This document shows, piece by piece, positions 32,520 through 41,426 of a stretch of DNA of 54,544 bases (position 1 is the stretch's first letter; each line of letters starts with the position of its first letter). The position numbers were made by a program, and so were the translations under genes. The stretch is from Kordia sp964351775 (lineage in GTDB: Bacteria; Bacteroidota; Bacteroidia; Flavobacteriales; Flavobacteriaceae), in contig CAYGPQ010000015.1 in the NCBI GenBank assembly GCA_964351775.1, forward strand, positions 1 through 54,544, read 5' to 3'. The notes beneath the pieces were generated by a model that ran no database searches, was not told the origin of the DNA, and was given only the letters and a program-made list of their open reading frames with translations.

Positions 32520-33767
32520 TTATTTGCTACTAGCTTTCTTTTCCAACATCTTTTTGTAACGACCATTTCCAACATAGGTATAAATTAATTCTGATAAGTA
32601 GAACCGATTGTGTCTCCACGAATCGCCTAAGCGCACTACGATGAGGTTTTCTGCTGGATTTACATATACATACTGCCCAAGAATTCCTAACGCGTTGTAA
32701 TCGTCTCCTTGGAAGTACGAAACATATCTGCCGCTTTTTAGTTTTTTTGCACTTATAAATTGTTTCCCATTCGCTTTTGCATATACTTTCCCTTCTGCTT
32801 CCGTATCAAATACATCATAGTGCGAACTTGTCCACCACTTGTTTTTGTACCCAAAGTGATCATTGATTTTTTTTCCGCTATTCGTTTTAGCAACCCAAGC
32901 TTCAGGTACAACCTGAACACCGTTGTATTTTCCACCGTTTAAGTATAAGCGTCCAAATTTTGCAAAGTCTTCCGAAGTTGCGTTTAAACAACAAAACGCT
33001 TTGACCATTTTATTGCTTTCGCTGTCAACTGTCCACGTTGCGTCAGATTTCATTCCTAAAGGTTTCCATATTTTTTCAGATAGGTATGCTTCTAAAGGCA
33101 TTTTTGTCACACGTTCTAAGATGACACCTAAAATTTGTGTATCAATACTTCTATAGTTAAAACGTCCTGGCGCTTCTGCAATGGTCATTCCGTTGGTTAT
33201 TTTGGAGCGAATATCAGTTCCGTAGTATAAACGCGCCATTCCTGTGAATGGATTGATCCGCGGATATTCGTCAAACTTGATGCCGCTCTGCATGTTGAGC
33301 AAATGTTTTACCGTAATGTTCGCAAAGTCTTTATCTTGTTTTAGTAATTCGGGTATATAGGTTGTAATCGTCTCATTTTCGTCTAATAGACCTTCTTCCT
33401 GCGCGATTCCGACCAAAGCAGATACAAAGGACTTCGCCACCGAAAACGATGTTAAAAGCGAGTTTTCATTGTATTCATTATAGTACTTCTCGTAAATAAT
33501 GGTATCATTTCTAATCACCATAAACGCATTGGTATTGGTGCCTTCTAAAGTTTCATCCAAAAACGAAGCTAAATCAGCATCTTTTCTTGCTGCAAACATA
33601 AAGTCATCCGTTCCTTTTGCTACGCTAACATTTGGTTGCCATTCGTTATCCGTGACATCTGCTTGTCCGTGACGAACCGTTCTGTAAATCATGGTGCAAC
33701 TTTCGCAATATAGTGCTGTACTGATGATAAGTGTAAGGGTAAAAACTTTGAATACTATCTTTTTCAT
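32520..33767 (-). CDS. Serine hydrolase, class C beta-lactamase-like
   Basis: A 415-residue exported serine hydrolase of the beta-lactamase/penicillin-binding fold. The signal peptide covers about 1-24. The catalytic SxxK is S109-V-A-K112 in SFSVAKSFVSALVG and the Tyr motif is Y205 in FNYRSIDTQILG. Family blocks HLLNMQSGIKFDE (155-167) and LEAYLSEKIWKPLGM are present. Members include D-aminopeptidases, esterases and 6-aminohexanoate-dimer hydrolase-like enzymes, so an antibiotic-resistance role should not be assumed. It is monocistronic with its own terminator. Confidence 0.88.
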   Translation of the reverse strand: MKKIVFKVFTLTLIISTALYCESCTMIYRTVRHGQADVTDNEWQPNVSVAKGTDDFMFAARKDADLASFLDETLEGTNTNAFMVIRNDTIIYEKYYNEYNENSLLTSFSVAKSFVSALVGIAQEEGLLDENETITTYIPELLKQDKDFANITVKHLLNMQSGIKFDEYPRINPFTGMARLYYGTDIRSKITNGMTIAEAPGRFNYRSIDTQILGVILERVTKMPLEAYLSEKIWKPLGMKSDATWTVDSESNKMVKAFCCLNATSEDFAKFGRLYLNGGKYNGVQVVPEAWVAKTNSGKKINDHFGYKNKWWTSSHYDVFDTEAEGKVYAKANGKQFISAKKLKSGRYVSYFQGDDYNALGILGQYVYVNPAENLIVVRLGDSWRHNRFYLSELIYTYVGNGRYKKMLEKKASSK

Positions 33768-33884
33768 AATGAACTTTTTATTGTTATTGACAGTTCAATA
33801 TTCTGACTTTTTCTAAGCGTTTACAACTATTTGTGGCGAACGAATCAGTTTGAGTGGTGGAATTTTTTCGCTTTGGCCAATGTA

Positions 33885-34697
33885 CTATGCTGAGGGGTTA
33901 ATGAATTTTTCGAGCAATGCTTTTTTGTAGGTTTTGGACACAGGAATTTCAGTAACGTTTGGCTTCAAGATGAGAATAGTTTGTGCAGATTCGCGTTTCC
34001 ATTCTAAAAAGTGAATCGGATTGATAAGAAAGGAACGATGTGTTTTGAGTAAGAACGGGAATTCTTTTTGCAAGACTGATATTTTGTTTCGAAAGAGTTC
34101 GTTTTGCAGTGTTCCTTCTAACAAATAATGAACTTTTACATAGTTGTTTGCAGATTCTATAAACACCAATTCTGCTTCTTTTAAGTGTAATACTTCTGCT
34201 TTGTTTTCCCCTTTGATGACGATGTTTTGTTTTTTCGGTGCAACCGAAATTGTTTCTGTACTCGTTTTATCACCAAACATCCATCGCAAAAAAATCATCA
34301 TAGGCAGCATGAGAAATACGGTTGGAATGACATTTTGCAGAAAGAAATACGAGAAACTATGTGCATACGGATCATTTTCAAGCAAAATAAATTTAAAAAA
34401 AACATATCCTATACCACCTGAAATTACAATCAAAGCCACTAGAAATATAGCTTCATTTATAAACGTCCATTTTTTTGTAAGCTTGTAGAGTAATCTTTGT
34501 ATTGGAATTGTAATGATATAGGTGAGTATTCCAACTAGTGCATATCCAACCGTTGCCAGTCTTCGTTCTGCTATGGGAAGTTGGTACATGTCAAAAGGCT
34601 CTACAAAGAAGAAGAATAGAAATACCCAAAGACCAATAAAAAATCCAATCAATACCTGTTTGGAAATTGATTGGATATAAAAACTTTTTATCTGCAT
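33885..34697 (-). CDS. Membrane-anchored LytTR transcriptional regulator
   Basis: A 270-residue protein with four hydrophobic helices in the first 145 residues (about 15-33, 47-65, 80-104, 118-140), followed by a LytTR DNA-binding domain (about 165-268). LytTR features: FIESANNYVKVHYL, LQKEFPFLLKTHRSFLINPIHFLEW, and a C-terminal VTEIPVSKTYKKAL. It has no receiver domain, so the signal is probably sensed through the membrane part. It starts 14 bases after the clpX stop on the same strand and may be on the clpP-clpX transcript. Targets unknown. Confidence 0.88.
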   Translation of the reverse strand: MQIKSFYIQSISKQVLIGFFIGLWVFLFFFFVEPFDMYQLPIAERRLATVGYALVGILTYIITIPIQRLLYKLTKKWTFINEAIFLVALIVISGGIGYVFFKFILLENDPYAHSFSYFFLQNVIPTVFLMLPMMIFLRWMFGDKTSTETISVAPKKQNIVIKGENKAEVLHLKEAELVFIESANNYVKVHYLLEGTLQNELFRNKISVLQKEFPFLLKTHRSFLINPIHFLEWKRESAQTILILKPNVTEIPVSKTYKKALLEKFINPSA

Positions 34698-34711
34698 TAT
34701 CTAATGATAGT

Positions 34712-35944
34712 TTAGGATACTGCTTTTAATTTTTTGATGACTAATTTTGATATTTTTTTCTCAGCGTACATCTTCGTGATTTTTAATTCTTTTTCCTCAG
34801 ATCCTGGCATGTCAAACATCGCGTCTGTCAAGATTGTTTCACATAAAGAACGTAATCCACGCGCACCTAATTTGTATTCTATTGCTTTTTCAACAATAAA
34901 TTCTAATGCACCTTCAGTAATATCAAATTCAATGTTATCCATTTGGAATAACTTTTTGTATTGTTTGATGATGGCATTTTTAGGCTCTGTTAAAATGGCT
35001 CTTAGCGTGTTTGCGTCCAACGGATCCATGTACGTCAATACAGGCAAACGACCAATGATTTCTGGAATTAATCCGAAATCTTTTAAATCTTTTGGGATGA
35101 TGTACTGTAAGATATTGTCTTTATCAAAGATTTCTTCTCCTTTGGATGCGCTGTACCCAACCGCTTGCATGTTGAGTCGTTTTGTGATGACTCTATTGAT
35201 TCCATCAAAAGCACCACCAGCAATGAATAAGATATTTTCTGTATTCACTTCGATGAATTTTTGATCGGGATGTTTACGCCCACCTTTTGGCGGAACGTTG
35301 ACAACCGTACCTTCTAAGAGTTTCAATAATGCTTGCTGTACACCTTCTCCAGAAACGTCACGCGTAATGGATGGATTGTCACTTTTACGTGCAATTTTAT
35401 CTATTTCATCAATAAATACAATCCCGCGTTCTGCTTTTTCCAAGTTGTAATCTGCCGCTTGTAGTAAACGTGTTAGGATACTTTCTACATCTTCTCCAAC
35501 ATATCCTGCTTCGGTTAATACTGTTGCATCTACAATAGCTAACGGAACATTTAACATTTTAGCAATGGTTTTTGCCATTAATGTTTTTCCTGTTCCTGTT
35601 TGTCCAACCATGATGATGTTACTTTTTTGTATTTCAATATCATCATTTGTTGGTGGTTGTAATAATCGTTTGTAGTGATTGTATACAGCAACCGACATTA
35701 CTTTTTTTGTGGCTCCTTGTCCGATAATAAATTCGTCTAAGAACGCTTTGATTTGTTTTGGTTTGCGAAGTACCAATTCAGACGATAATTCGTCATTATT
35801 TGACTGTTTTGATTCTTCTAGTACAATTCCGTGGGCTTGCTCAATACATCTATCACAGATGTGTGCATCTAAACCTGCAATCAATAGATTGGTTTCTGGT
35901 TTTTTTCTTCCACAGAATGAACATTCTAATTCTTCTTTCGCCAT
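34712..35944 (-). CDS. clpX: ATP-dependent Clp protease ATPase subunit ClpX
   Basis: A 410-residue AAA+ unfoldase that feeds substrates to ClpP. The N-terminal zinc-binding domain has CSFCGRKKPE...HICDRC (C9/C12, C31/C34). Walker A is GQTGTGKT (about 117-124), Walker B is IVFIDEIDKIA, and the pore loop lies near GYVGED. An IGF-type ClpP-docking loop is expected near 255-265, where the sequence is variable. It starts 26 bases after the clpP stop, giving a clpP-clpX operon. Confidence 0.97.
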   Translation of the reverse strand: MAKEELECSFCGRKKPETNLLIAGLDAHICDRCIEQAHGIVLEESKQSNNDELSSELVLRKPKQIKAFLDEFIIGQGATKKVMSVAVYNHYKRLLQPPTNDDIEIQKSNIIMVGQTGTGKTLMAKTIAKMLNVPLAIVDATVLTEAGYVGEDVESILTRLLQAADYNLEKAERGIVFIDEIDKIARKSDNPSITRDVSGEGVQQALLKLLEGTVVNVPPKGGRKHPDQKFIEVNTENILFIAGGAFDGINRVITKRLNMQAVGYSASKGEEIFDKDNILQYIIPKDLKDFGLIPEIIGRLPVLTYMDPLDANTLRAILTEPKNAIIKQYKKLFQMDNIEFDITEGALEFIVEKAIEYKLGARGLRSLCETILTDAMFDMPGSEEKELKITKMYAEKKISKLVIKKLKAVS

Positions 35945-35970
35945 TATTCCTTTTTATTGACTCGTAAAGA

Positions 35971-36660
35971 TTACTCTCTTACAAGTATTTCATCTATCAT
36001 TCCGTATTCTTTAGCTCTGTCTGCCTTCATCCAATAGTCTCTATCAGAATCTTCATATATTTTTTCATAAGATTGTCCAGAGTGCTTAGAAATGATGTTA
36101 TATAATTCTTCTTTTAATATTAATATTTCTCTCGCGGTGATTTCAATATCACTCGCTTGTCCTTGTGCGCCACCAAGTGGTTGGTGAATCATGACTCTTG
36201 AATGTGTTAATCCAGAGCGTTTTCCGGCTTGACCTGCACATAATAATACCGCACCCATAGAAGCTGCCATTCCAGTACAAATTGTAGCTACATCTGGTTT
36301 GATAAACTGCATGGTATCATAGATTCCTAAACCTGCATATACACCACCTCCTGGAGAGTTGATGTAGATTTGAATGTCTTTTTTAGAATCTACGCTTTCC
36401 ATAAATAGTAATTGCGCTTGTACAATATTTGCTACTTGGTCATCGATTCCTGTTCCTAAGAAAATAATTCTATCCATCATTAATCGCGAAAATACGTCCA
36501 TTTGCGCTACATTCATTTGACGTTCTTCTATAATATATGGAGTCATTCCTATCGGATTGGTAATGGAAGGTGACATACGACTTACAATTTTATCATAGTA
36601 CATGTTGCTGATACCGTGATGTTTAGTCGCGTATTTGTGAAATTCTTTTTTATGATCCAT
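35971..36660 (-). CDS. clpP: ATP-dependent Clp protease proteolytic subunit ClpP
   Basis: A 229-residue serine protease forming the tetradecameric ClpP barrel. The nucleophile is S134 in GMAASMGAVLL, the His is H159 in RVMIHQPLGGAQGQ, and the Asp is in the EDSDRDYWM segment. It carries a Bacteroidetes-type N-terminal extension of about 35 residues (propeptide-like) before the conserved MTPYIIEERQ. Order is tig, terminator, clpP, clpX, as in many bacteria. The hairpin between tig and clpP implies either read-through or a promoter in the short gap. Confidence 0.97.
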   Translation of the reverse strand: MDHKKEFHKYATKHHGISNMYYDKIVSRMSPSITNPIGMTPYIIEERQMNVAQMDVFSRLMMDRIIFLGTGIDDQVANIVQAQLLFMESVDSKKDIQIYINSPGGGVYAGLGIYDTMQFIKPDVATICTGMAASMGAVLLCAGQAGKRSGLTHSRVMIHQPLGGAQGQASDIEITAREILILKEELYNIISKHSGQSYEKIYEDSDRDYWMKADRAKEYGMIDEILVRE

Positions 36661-36684
36661 TTCGTGTCTTTGTGTTTTTTGATT

Positions 36685-36718
36685 AAAAAAGGCGTTAAAA
36701 TGATAATTTTAACGCCTT
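36685..36718 (-). terminator. Terminator between tig and clpP
   Basis: Perfect 12-bp stem AAGGCGTTAAAA / TTTTAACGCCTT with a 6-nt loop and a U6 run on the minus strand. It lies 21 bases after the tig stop and 25 bases before the clpP start. Confidence 0.85.
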
Positions 36719-36738
36719 AAATATAAGTATTTTATTTT

Positions 36739-38067
36739 TTAATGACTGTCTCCATAAACTTCTTTAACGAAGTTTTCGTAAGTCACTTCTTTCTTTTTAA
36801 GGTTTGCCTTTTCTTTGAATAGGTTTAATAATTTTTGACTTAACAACTGATCTGTTAATCTTCGCACTTCTTCTTCATTGGATAAGATTCTTGCAGCGAT
36901 GTCTTCTAACTCCTGATCTGTTGGATTCATTTGACCGAATTGCGCCATTTGTACTTTTATCATTTGCTTTGCAAATTCTTTTAAGTCTTCAAATTGTACT
37001 TGCACTTCGTTCTCTTTGATTAAACGGTCTTGAATGAGTTGGTAACGCAATCCTTTTTCAGATTTTGTATATTCTTCTTCAGCCTGCTCAACCGTTAATT
37101 CTTGTTCTCCTGCAGATTGAATCCACTTTTTTAAGAAATCAGCTGGCAAATCGAATTTTGTGTTTTCGATAAGTTCTTCCGTTACGTCATTTAGTAAACG
37201 TTGATCTGATTGTTGTGAAAATTGTTTTTCTGCATCTTCTTTGATCTTCGCTTTTACTTCTTCTAATGAAGTTACATTTCCTTCTCCGAATAATTTATCG
37301 AACAATTCTTGATTTAATTCTGCCAATTCTCTGGTGTTCGCTTCGTTGATTTTGAACGATACTTCAATATCTAAATCGTGAACATCATCATGTGCAACTT
37401 TTAAGAAGTTCATTAAATCATGATCGTCATTGAATAAACCTTTTGTTGCCAATGTGATAGTATCTCCAACTTTAGCACCCACAAATTTACCAAGATTCTT
37501 TTTCCCTTTGATTTTATCTACCCCAAAGGTGACGTTGTTTTCAATTTCTCTTTCTTCGTTTGTGAAAACTCCCGTTACTTCAGAATCTTCGGTTACTTCA
37601 TCCTGACTGATTAATTTTCCGTATTGTTTTCTGATGTTTTCAACTTGTCCATCAATCATTTTATCATCTGCAACAATAGCGTACTGTGTGATTTCATTCT
37701 TCTTTAGGTTTACCTCAAAAGTAGGCGCTAATCCTAATTCAAATTCGAAAGCAAAATTTTCAGCATCCCAGTCAAATTCTTCTTGCATTCTCGGCAACGG
37801 ATTTCCAAGAATATCTAGTTTTTCTTCTACTAAATACTTGTTTAAATTTTCTTGTAAAAGTTTGTTTACCTCATCTACAAGCACTGCTTTCCCATATTGT
37901 TTTTTCACTAATCCCATTGGCACATGCCCTTTTCTAAATCCTGGGATATTAGCAGTTTTCTTGTAGTCTATTAAGATTTTTGTCACTTTGTCGTTATAGT
38001 CTTCTTTGTTGATTTCTACGGTAACAACAGCGTTTAAATCGTCTATATTTTCTTTTTTTATATTCAT
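36739..38067 (-). CDS. tig: Trigger factor
   Basis: A 442-residue ribosome-associated chaperone with peptidyl-prolyl isomerase activity. The N-terminal ribosome-binding domain contains FRKGHVPMGLVKKQYG, near the family's G-F-R-x-G-x-x-P signature. A diverged FKBP-like middle domain and a long helical, glutamate-rich C-terminal domain follow, typical of Bacteroidetes. I start at the ATG at 38067 (MNIKKENIDDLNAVVTVEI) because the upstream 19 codons lie between promoter and start and are not family-like. It is followed by a terminator and then clpP-clpX, the substrate-handling partners often linked with tig. Confidence 0.95.
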   Translation of the reverse strand: MNIKKENIDDLNAVVTVEINKEDYNDKVTKILIDYKKTANIPGFRKGHVPMGLVKKQYGKAVLVDEVNKLLQENLNKYLVEEKLDILGNPLPRMQEEFDWDAENFAFEFELGLAPTFEVNLKKNEITQYAIVADDKMIDGQVENIRKQYGKLISQDEVTEDSEVTGVFTNEEREIENNVTFGVDKIKGKKNLGKFVGAKVGDTITLATKGLFNDDHDLMNFLKVAHDDVHDLDIEVSFKINEANTRELAELNQELFDKLFGEGNVTSLEEVKAKIKEDAEKQFSQQSDQRLLNDVTEELIENTKFDLPADFLKKWIQSAGEQELTVEQAEEEYTKSEKGLRYQLIQDRLIKENEVQVQFEDLKEFAKQMIKVQMAQFGQMNPTDQELEDIAARILSNEEEVRRLTDQLLSQKLLNLFKEKANLKKKEVTYENFVKEVYGDSH

Positions 38068-38097
38068 CTTCGTTTGTGTAATATGAAAATTGGTGTG

Positions 38098-38128
38098 CAA
38101 AAGTACGTTTTTTTTAAAAACCAATCAA
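38098..38128 (-). promoter_or_regulatory. Promoter of tig
   Basis: On the minus strand TTG (38128-38126), 20 bases, then TACTTTTG (38105-38098); a second TTG gives a 16-base spacing. It matches the Bacteroidetes -33/-7 pattern, 30 bases before the tig start. Confidence 0.75.
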
Positions 38129-38244
38129 GTTATTTAATCAATTGTATATCAGTTTATTTTTGCTGCAATTACAGAAATTTTGAAGTGAATTACTTGCGAC
38201 ACAACTTTTTATGAAAAATTAGCTGTTTTTTTAAAAAAAACTGA

Positions 38245-38457
38245 GATCCTGCTTTTCAGCAGGATTAGTTCAACTTATGATGATGATTTTGTATTATACC
38301 ATTTTCACCTTAAAATTTAGTTTCTAATCAAAATATACCTAAAATTTAACGAAAAAAAGATCCCGATTTTCATCGGGATTAATTCAACTTACAATTTTGG
38401 GTGCGTCTTAGATACTGAATTAAGTTTAGCACAAGCTTCTCAAAATTGAGTTTCATT
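38245..38457 (+). repeat. Two-hairpin repeat, truncated copy plus complete copy
   Basis: Copy F (38245-38277) keeps only the first hairpin, ATCCTGCT/AGCAGGAT, and 'gattagttcaactta'. Copy G (38359-38457) has ATCCCGAT/ATCGGGAT and the closing arm CAATTTTG / CAAAATTG. The stems differ from those at 677-872 and 6178-6345 but stay fully paired (C-G to T-A, CG to AT), so base pairing is conserved. The remaining parts of 38068-38512 hold the tig promoter and a terminator. Confidence 0.8.
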
Positions 38458-38463
38458 TAATAA

Positions 38464-38492
38464 AAAAAGGCACTGATTTCTCAGCACCTTTT
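38464..38492 (-). terminator. Terminator of the OmpP1-SGNH operon
   Basis: AAAAGG-CTGA pairs with TCAG-CCTTTT (two mismatched bases inside) with a short loop. U-rich on the minus strand, 20 bases past the stop at 38513. Confidence 0.6.
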
Positions 38493-38512
38493 GAATATAT
38501 GTTTTATAGGTA

Positions 38513-40027
38513 TTAGTTTGATGGCACCACCGTAACACCTGGATAATATCCTGCCGTTACTCTTGGCACATCTGAACCATATTTTTCGTTGACTACTCTA
38601 ATGAATTCGTCTGCTACAATTGCATAACCTCTTGCATTTGGATGTACACCATCTAAAGAGAATACTACCGTAGATATAGAGTTTGACGTACCATTAAAAT
38701 AGTTGTTTGTATAAATCTGTCCGTCTGTTGTACGCAAACCAGATACTAATTCTTCTAGTTTTGTTGCCATATCAGCCACTGCTAAGTCATTTGCTGTTGC
38801 AATTGCTACAATAGCATTGTTATATGCAGTTCTAGCTGTTCTTACAGCTTGTACTTCTGTTGAAGTTAATACCCAGTTATCAGCTAAAGGCACTCCAACT
38901 CCGTTTACAGATGTTGGATCTGCAGGATTAGCTAAAGTTCCAATAAATCCAGAAGAAGGTAATATGAGTAAATCATTTACGGTTGTCATTCTGTAATTTG
39001 GTATTCCAAATCCAGTAAGGTTTGTTAAGTCTTCATCCACAATTACCACTGCATTTTGACCTGCTGCAAATGCAATCGTACGTTGTGCTGCTTCTTCTGC
39101 TGTGATTAAACCATTACCGACTGCAAATTGCAATCCACCATTATACGTAGCATACGCGTTGTTTACAAAAGCCGCTGTTCCAGCATCTAATGGAACTGGA
39201 TTGTAAGGAACTGTTGTGAAATACGGAATTGAGGTTACATCTGGTAATGTAGCTACGACACCTTTTGCTCCGTTAGCGGTTAAAGCGTCGATAAGTGCTT
39301 GATATGTGAACGCAAATACGCCCGGATCTGTAATGTCATTAAATCCATAAGATAATACATTTTGATTTCCTGTCTGATCTACTCCGACTCCTCCAGAAGT
39401 TGCATATGATAAGATATCGTTGTTTCCAATCCACAATGAAAAGAATGTTGGGTTTAAAGAAACCGCATCACCAACTACCGTTGCGTTTGGAGTTGTAGCA
39501 TGTCTTACAAAGTATGGATTTGCTGCTCCTACTGCTAAGTTTGCGATGTTTCCGTATCCAGGAAATCCTAAGTGGAACGATTTTGCTCCTGGAATTCCCA
39601 TATTATGATATGCTGTTGCTTGCAAATTTGATACTTCTAATGTGGAAGTAATATTTAAGTTTTCTGGACGTCCTTGACTTGCGTCTAATACTAAACGTGT
39701 TCCAAAACCTGGTAATGGAGTTCCTCCTAATAAAAATCCACCAGCGTCGTTTACATCATCATCATACGAGGGTTGTGTAAATGTACCGCCACCAGCAAAG
39801 GCAAATTTTTCTGCCATAATGTTTGGAAATGAGTTTTCCTGACTGCTTTTGTATACAGTTCCATCCATATAACCAGCCGTTAATGAGTTCCCAACAGAAA
39901 CAAATGTTGAAAAGTCTGCTGATCCGTTTGAATAGGTTCCACTTTCTTCGATTGGATTATCAAATTCTGGCTCACAAGCGAATAATCCTAGCGCTAATAC
40001 TGCTATATATTTTATATTGTTTTTCAT
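38513..40027 (-). CDS. SGNH/GDSL-family lipoprotein
   Basis: A 504-residue lipoprotein: signal peptide with lipobox LFAC, lipidated Cys18, then an acidic EPEFDNP. The SGNH hydrolase fold is visible as block I VSVGNSLTAGY (S48, with Asn replacing the Asp of GDSL), block III LWIGNNDIL (about 205-213, Gly-Asn-Asn-Asp) and block V DGVHPNARGY with D459 and H462. Members are lipases, esterases or acyltransferases. It is 19 bases downstream of the OmpP1/FadL-type porin gene on the same strand. That pairing suggests hydrolysis of a lipid or ester at the surface and uptake of the acyl product. Confidence 0.88.
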   Translation of the reverse strand: MKNNIKYIAVLALGLFACEPEFDNPIEESGTYSNGSADFSTFVSVGNSLTAGYMDGTVYKSSQENSFPNIMAEKFAFAGGGTFTQPSYDDDVNDAGGFLLGGTPLPGFGTRLVLDASQGRPENLNITSTLEVSNLQATAYHNMGIPGAKSFHLGFPGYGNIANLAVGAANPYFVRHATTPNATVVGDAVSLNPTFFSLWIGNNDILSYATSGGVGVDQTGNQNVLSYGFNDITDPGVFAFTYQALIDALTANGAKGVVATLPDVTSIPYFTTVPYNPVPLDAGTAAFVNNAYATYNGGLQFAVGNGLITAEEAAQRTIAFAAGQNAVVIVDEDLTNLTGFGIPNYRMTTVNDLLILPSSGFIGTLANPADPTSVNGVGVPLADNWVLTSTEVQAVRTARTAYNNAIVAIATANDLAVADMATKLEELVSGLRTTDGQIYTNNYFNGTSNSISTVVFSLDGVHPNARGYAIVADEFIRVVNEKYGSDVPRVTAGYYPGVTVVPSN

Positions 40028-40046
40028 CTTTTTCTACGCTTTAATA

Positions 40047-41300
40047 TTATAATTTGTACGATACTCCGATACCTGCTACAATAGCATTCGACTTATATTC
40101 TCCTCCGAAAGACAAAGGTTGTCCTGCTTCTCTGAAGTAATCGTAAGAGTTTTGAATTTCATTAGAATGTACATATAATACAGATGCATCAATTGCCCAT
40201 CTACTGTTTAGGTCATACGTAAAACCAGCTGTAAAGTTTACTGAATCTGGTCGTGGCGTTTCTGGAGCGAAGTATCCGTCTCTAATTGGCGATTCGTCAA
40301 AGTAGAATCCAGCTCTTACCGTTATTTTTTGAGTAGCTTCGTATTGTGCTCCAATTTTATAGATGGATGAGTTTTTGTAAGCTCTAGGGTTTCTAGATAA
40401 TCCTGCTGAGTTGAAGAATTGCACATCTAATGCTTCATAAGCATCCCAAAAGGTTCTTGTGTAATCGATAGCAATTAACCATTTGTCCGCTGGTGTAAAA
40501 GCCACACCAAAAGTTAATTCTGCTGGTAATGGTAAAGATGCTGTAAAGTCTCCATCTGCAAAACCAGGCGCTAATGCTGCTGGTAAGTTTTCAAAATCTG
40601 CAGTTCCATCTCCTCTTTCTACATCCATATCAATTCTTGAACGATAGTTAAATCCAATATTGATATCTTCTGTTGGACGAAACATGGCTCCTATAGAATA
40701 TCCCCAAGCGTTGATTCCTGTAGCATCAATGGTTACGTTGGAACGCGCTCCGTTTTCATCTGTTAAACTTCTTGATAAGTTTCTGTTGAAATTTACAGCT
40801 CCTGTTACATATATTGGTCCACCACCAACACTTAATTTTTCACTGATTTTAATAGAAATTGTAGGCTGTACAAAGATGGCAGATAATTCAATATTGTTTA
40901 CCAAATGAGAACCCTCCCAATCTGTTGGCCATTCTACTCTACTTCCATAAGGCGTATATACTGCGATTCCAGCAGATAACCAATTGTTGATTTTATAAGC
41001 ACCGTAAGCATAAAATGGTGTTCCTACTGGATTGTCAGCTTCTGCTGTGTATCCGAATTCTCTGTTTTGATATGATGTATTTGAAAGTACTGCGGCAGCT
41101 CCAAGAGAAACATTCAATTTTCCGTCTAAGAAGACTAACCCCGCTGGGTTGAAAAATGCTGATTCAGCACTTGTTACAACTGCAACTCCTGTATGCCCCA
41201 TTGCCAATTGCTTATGACCCTGAACTCCGACTCTATATCCTCCAGCATACATCACCGAAGCAGAAAACGCGATGGTCAATACCAATAAAAGTTTTTTCAT
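40047..41300 (-). CDS. OmpP1/FadL/TodX-family outer membrane transporter
   Basis: A 417-residue outer membrane beta-barrel. The signal peptide (1-19, ending MYAGG) is followed by the family's N-terminal hatch region (GHKQLAMGHTGVAVVTSAESAFFNPAGLVFL, with the conserved F-x-NPAG) and many alternating strands, ending in the aromatic/hydrophobic VAGIGVSYKL. FadL relatives move long-chain fatty acids or other hydrophobic compounds across the outer membrane. It leads a two-gene operon with the SGNH lipoprotein and has a good promoter. Confidence 0.92.
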   Translation of the reverse strand: MKKLLLVLTIAFSASVMYAGGYRVGVQGHKQLAMGHTGVAVVTSAESAFFNPAGLVFLDGKLNVSLGAAAVLSNTSYQNREFGYTAEADNPVGTPFYAYGAYKINNWLSAGIAVYTPYGSRVEWPTDWEGSHLVNNIELSAIFVQPTISIKISEKLSVGGGPIYVTGAVNFNRNLSRSLTDENGARSNVTIDATGINAWGYSIGAMFRPTEDINIGFNYRSRIDMDVERGDGTADFENLPAALAPGFADGDFTASLPLPAELTFGVAFTPADKWLIAIDYTRTFWDAYEALDVQFFNSAGLSRNPRAYKNSSIYKIGAQYEATQKITVRAGFYFDESPIRDGYFAPETPRPDSVNFTAGFTYDLNSRWAIDASVLYVHSNEIQNSYDYFREAGQPLSFGGEYKSNAIVAGIGVSYKL

Positions 41301-41349
41301 AATTCTAAAATTGTTGATTTAAGGTTAAATTTTTGTAAAATCAGTACCC

Positions 41350-41379
41350 CAAAAGTAGTACAAATTATGATAAACGCAA
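41350..41379 (-). promoter_or_regulatory. Promoter of the OmpP1-SGNH operon
   Basis: On the minus strand TTG (41379-41377), 19 bases, then TACTTTTG (41357-41350), 49 bases before the start codon. It matches the Bacteroidetes consensus. Confidence 0.7.
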
Positions 41380-41426
41380 GATTTACATGAAATTATTATG
41401 CACTCATAGTAAATTTAATATGATTT

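Noticed and set aside
32520..33767. Serine hydrolase as an antibiotic-resistance beta-lactamase
   Set aside because: The SxxK and Tyr motifs define only the broad fold; overall similarity is to esterase/peptidase-type family members and there is no resistance context.
34734..35264. 176-codon plus-strand ORF
   Set aside because: Antisense shadow of clpX without any family feature.
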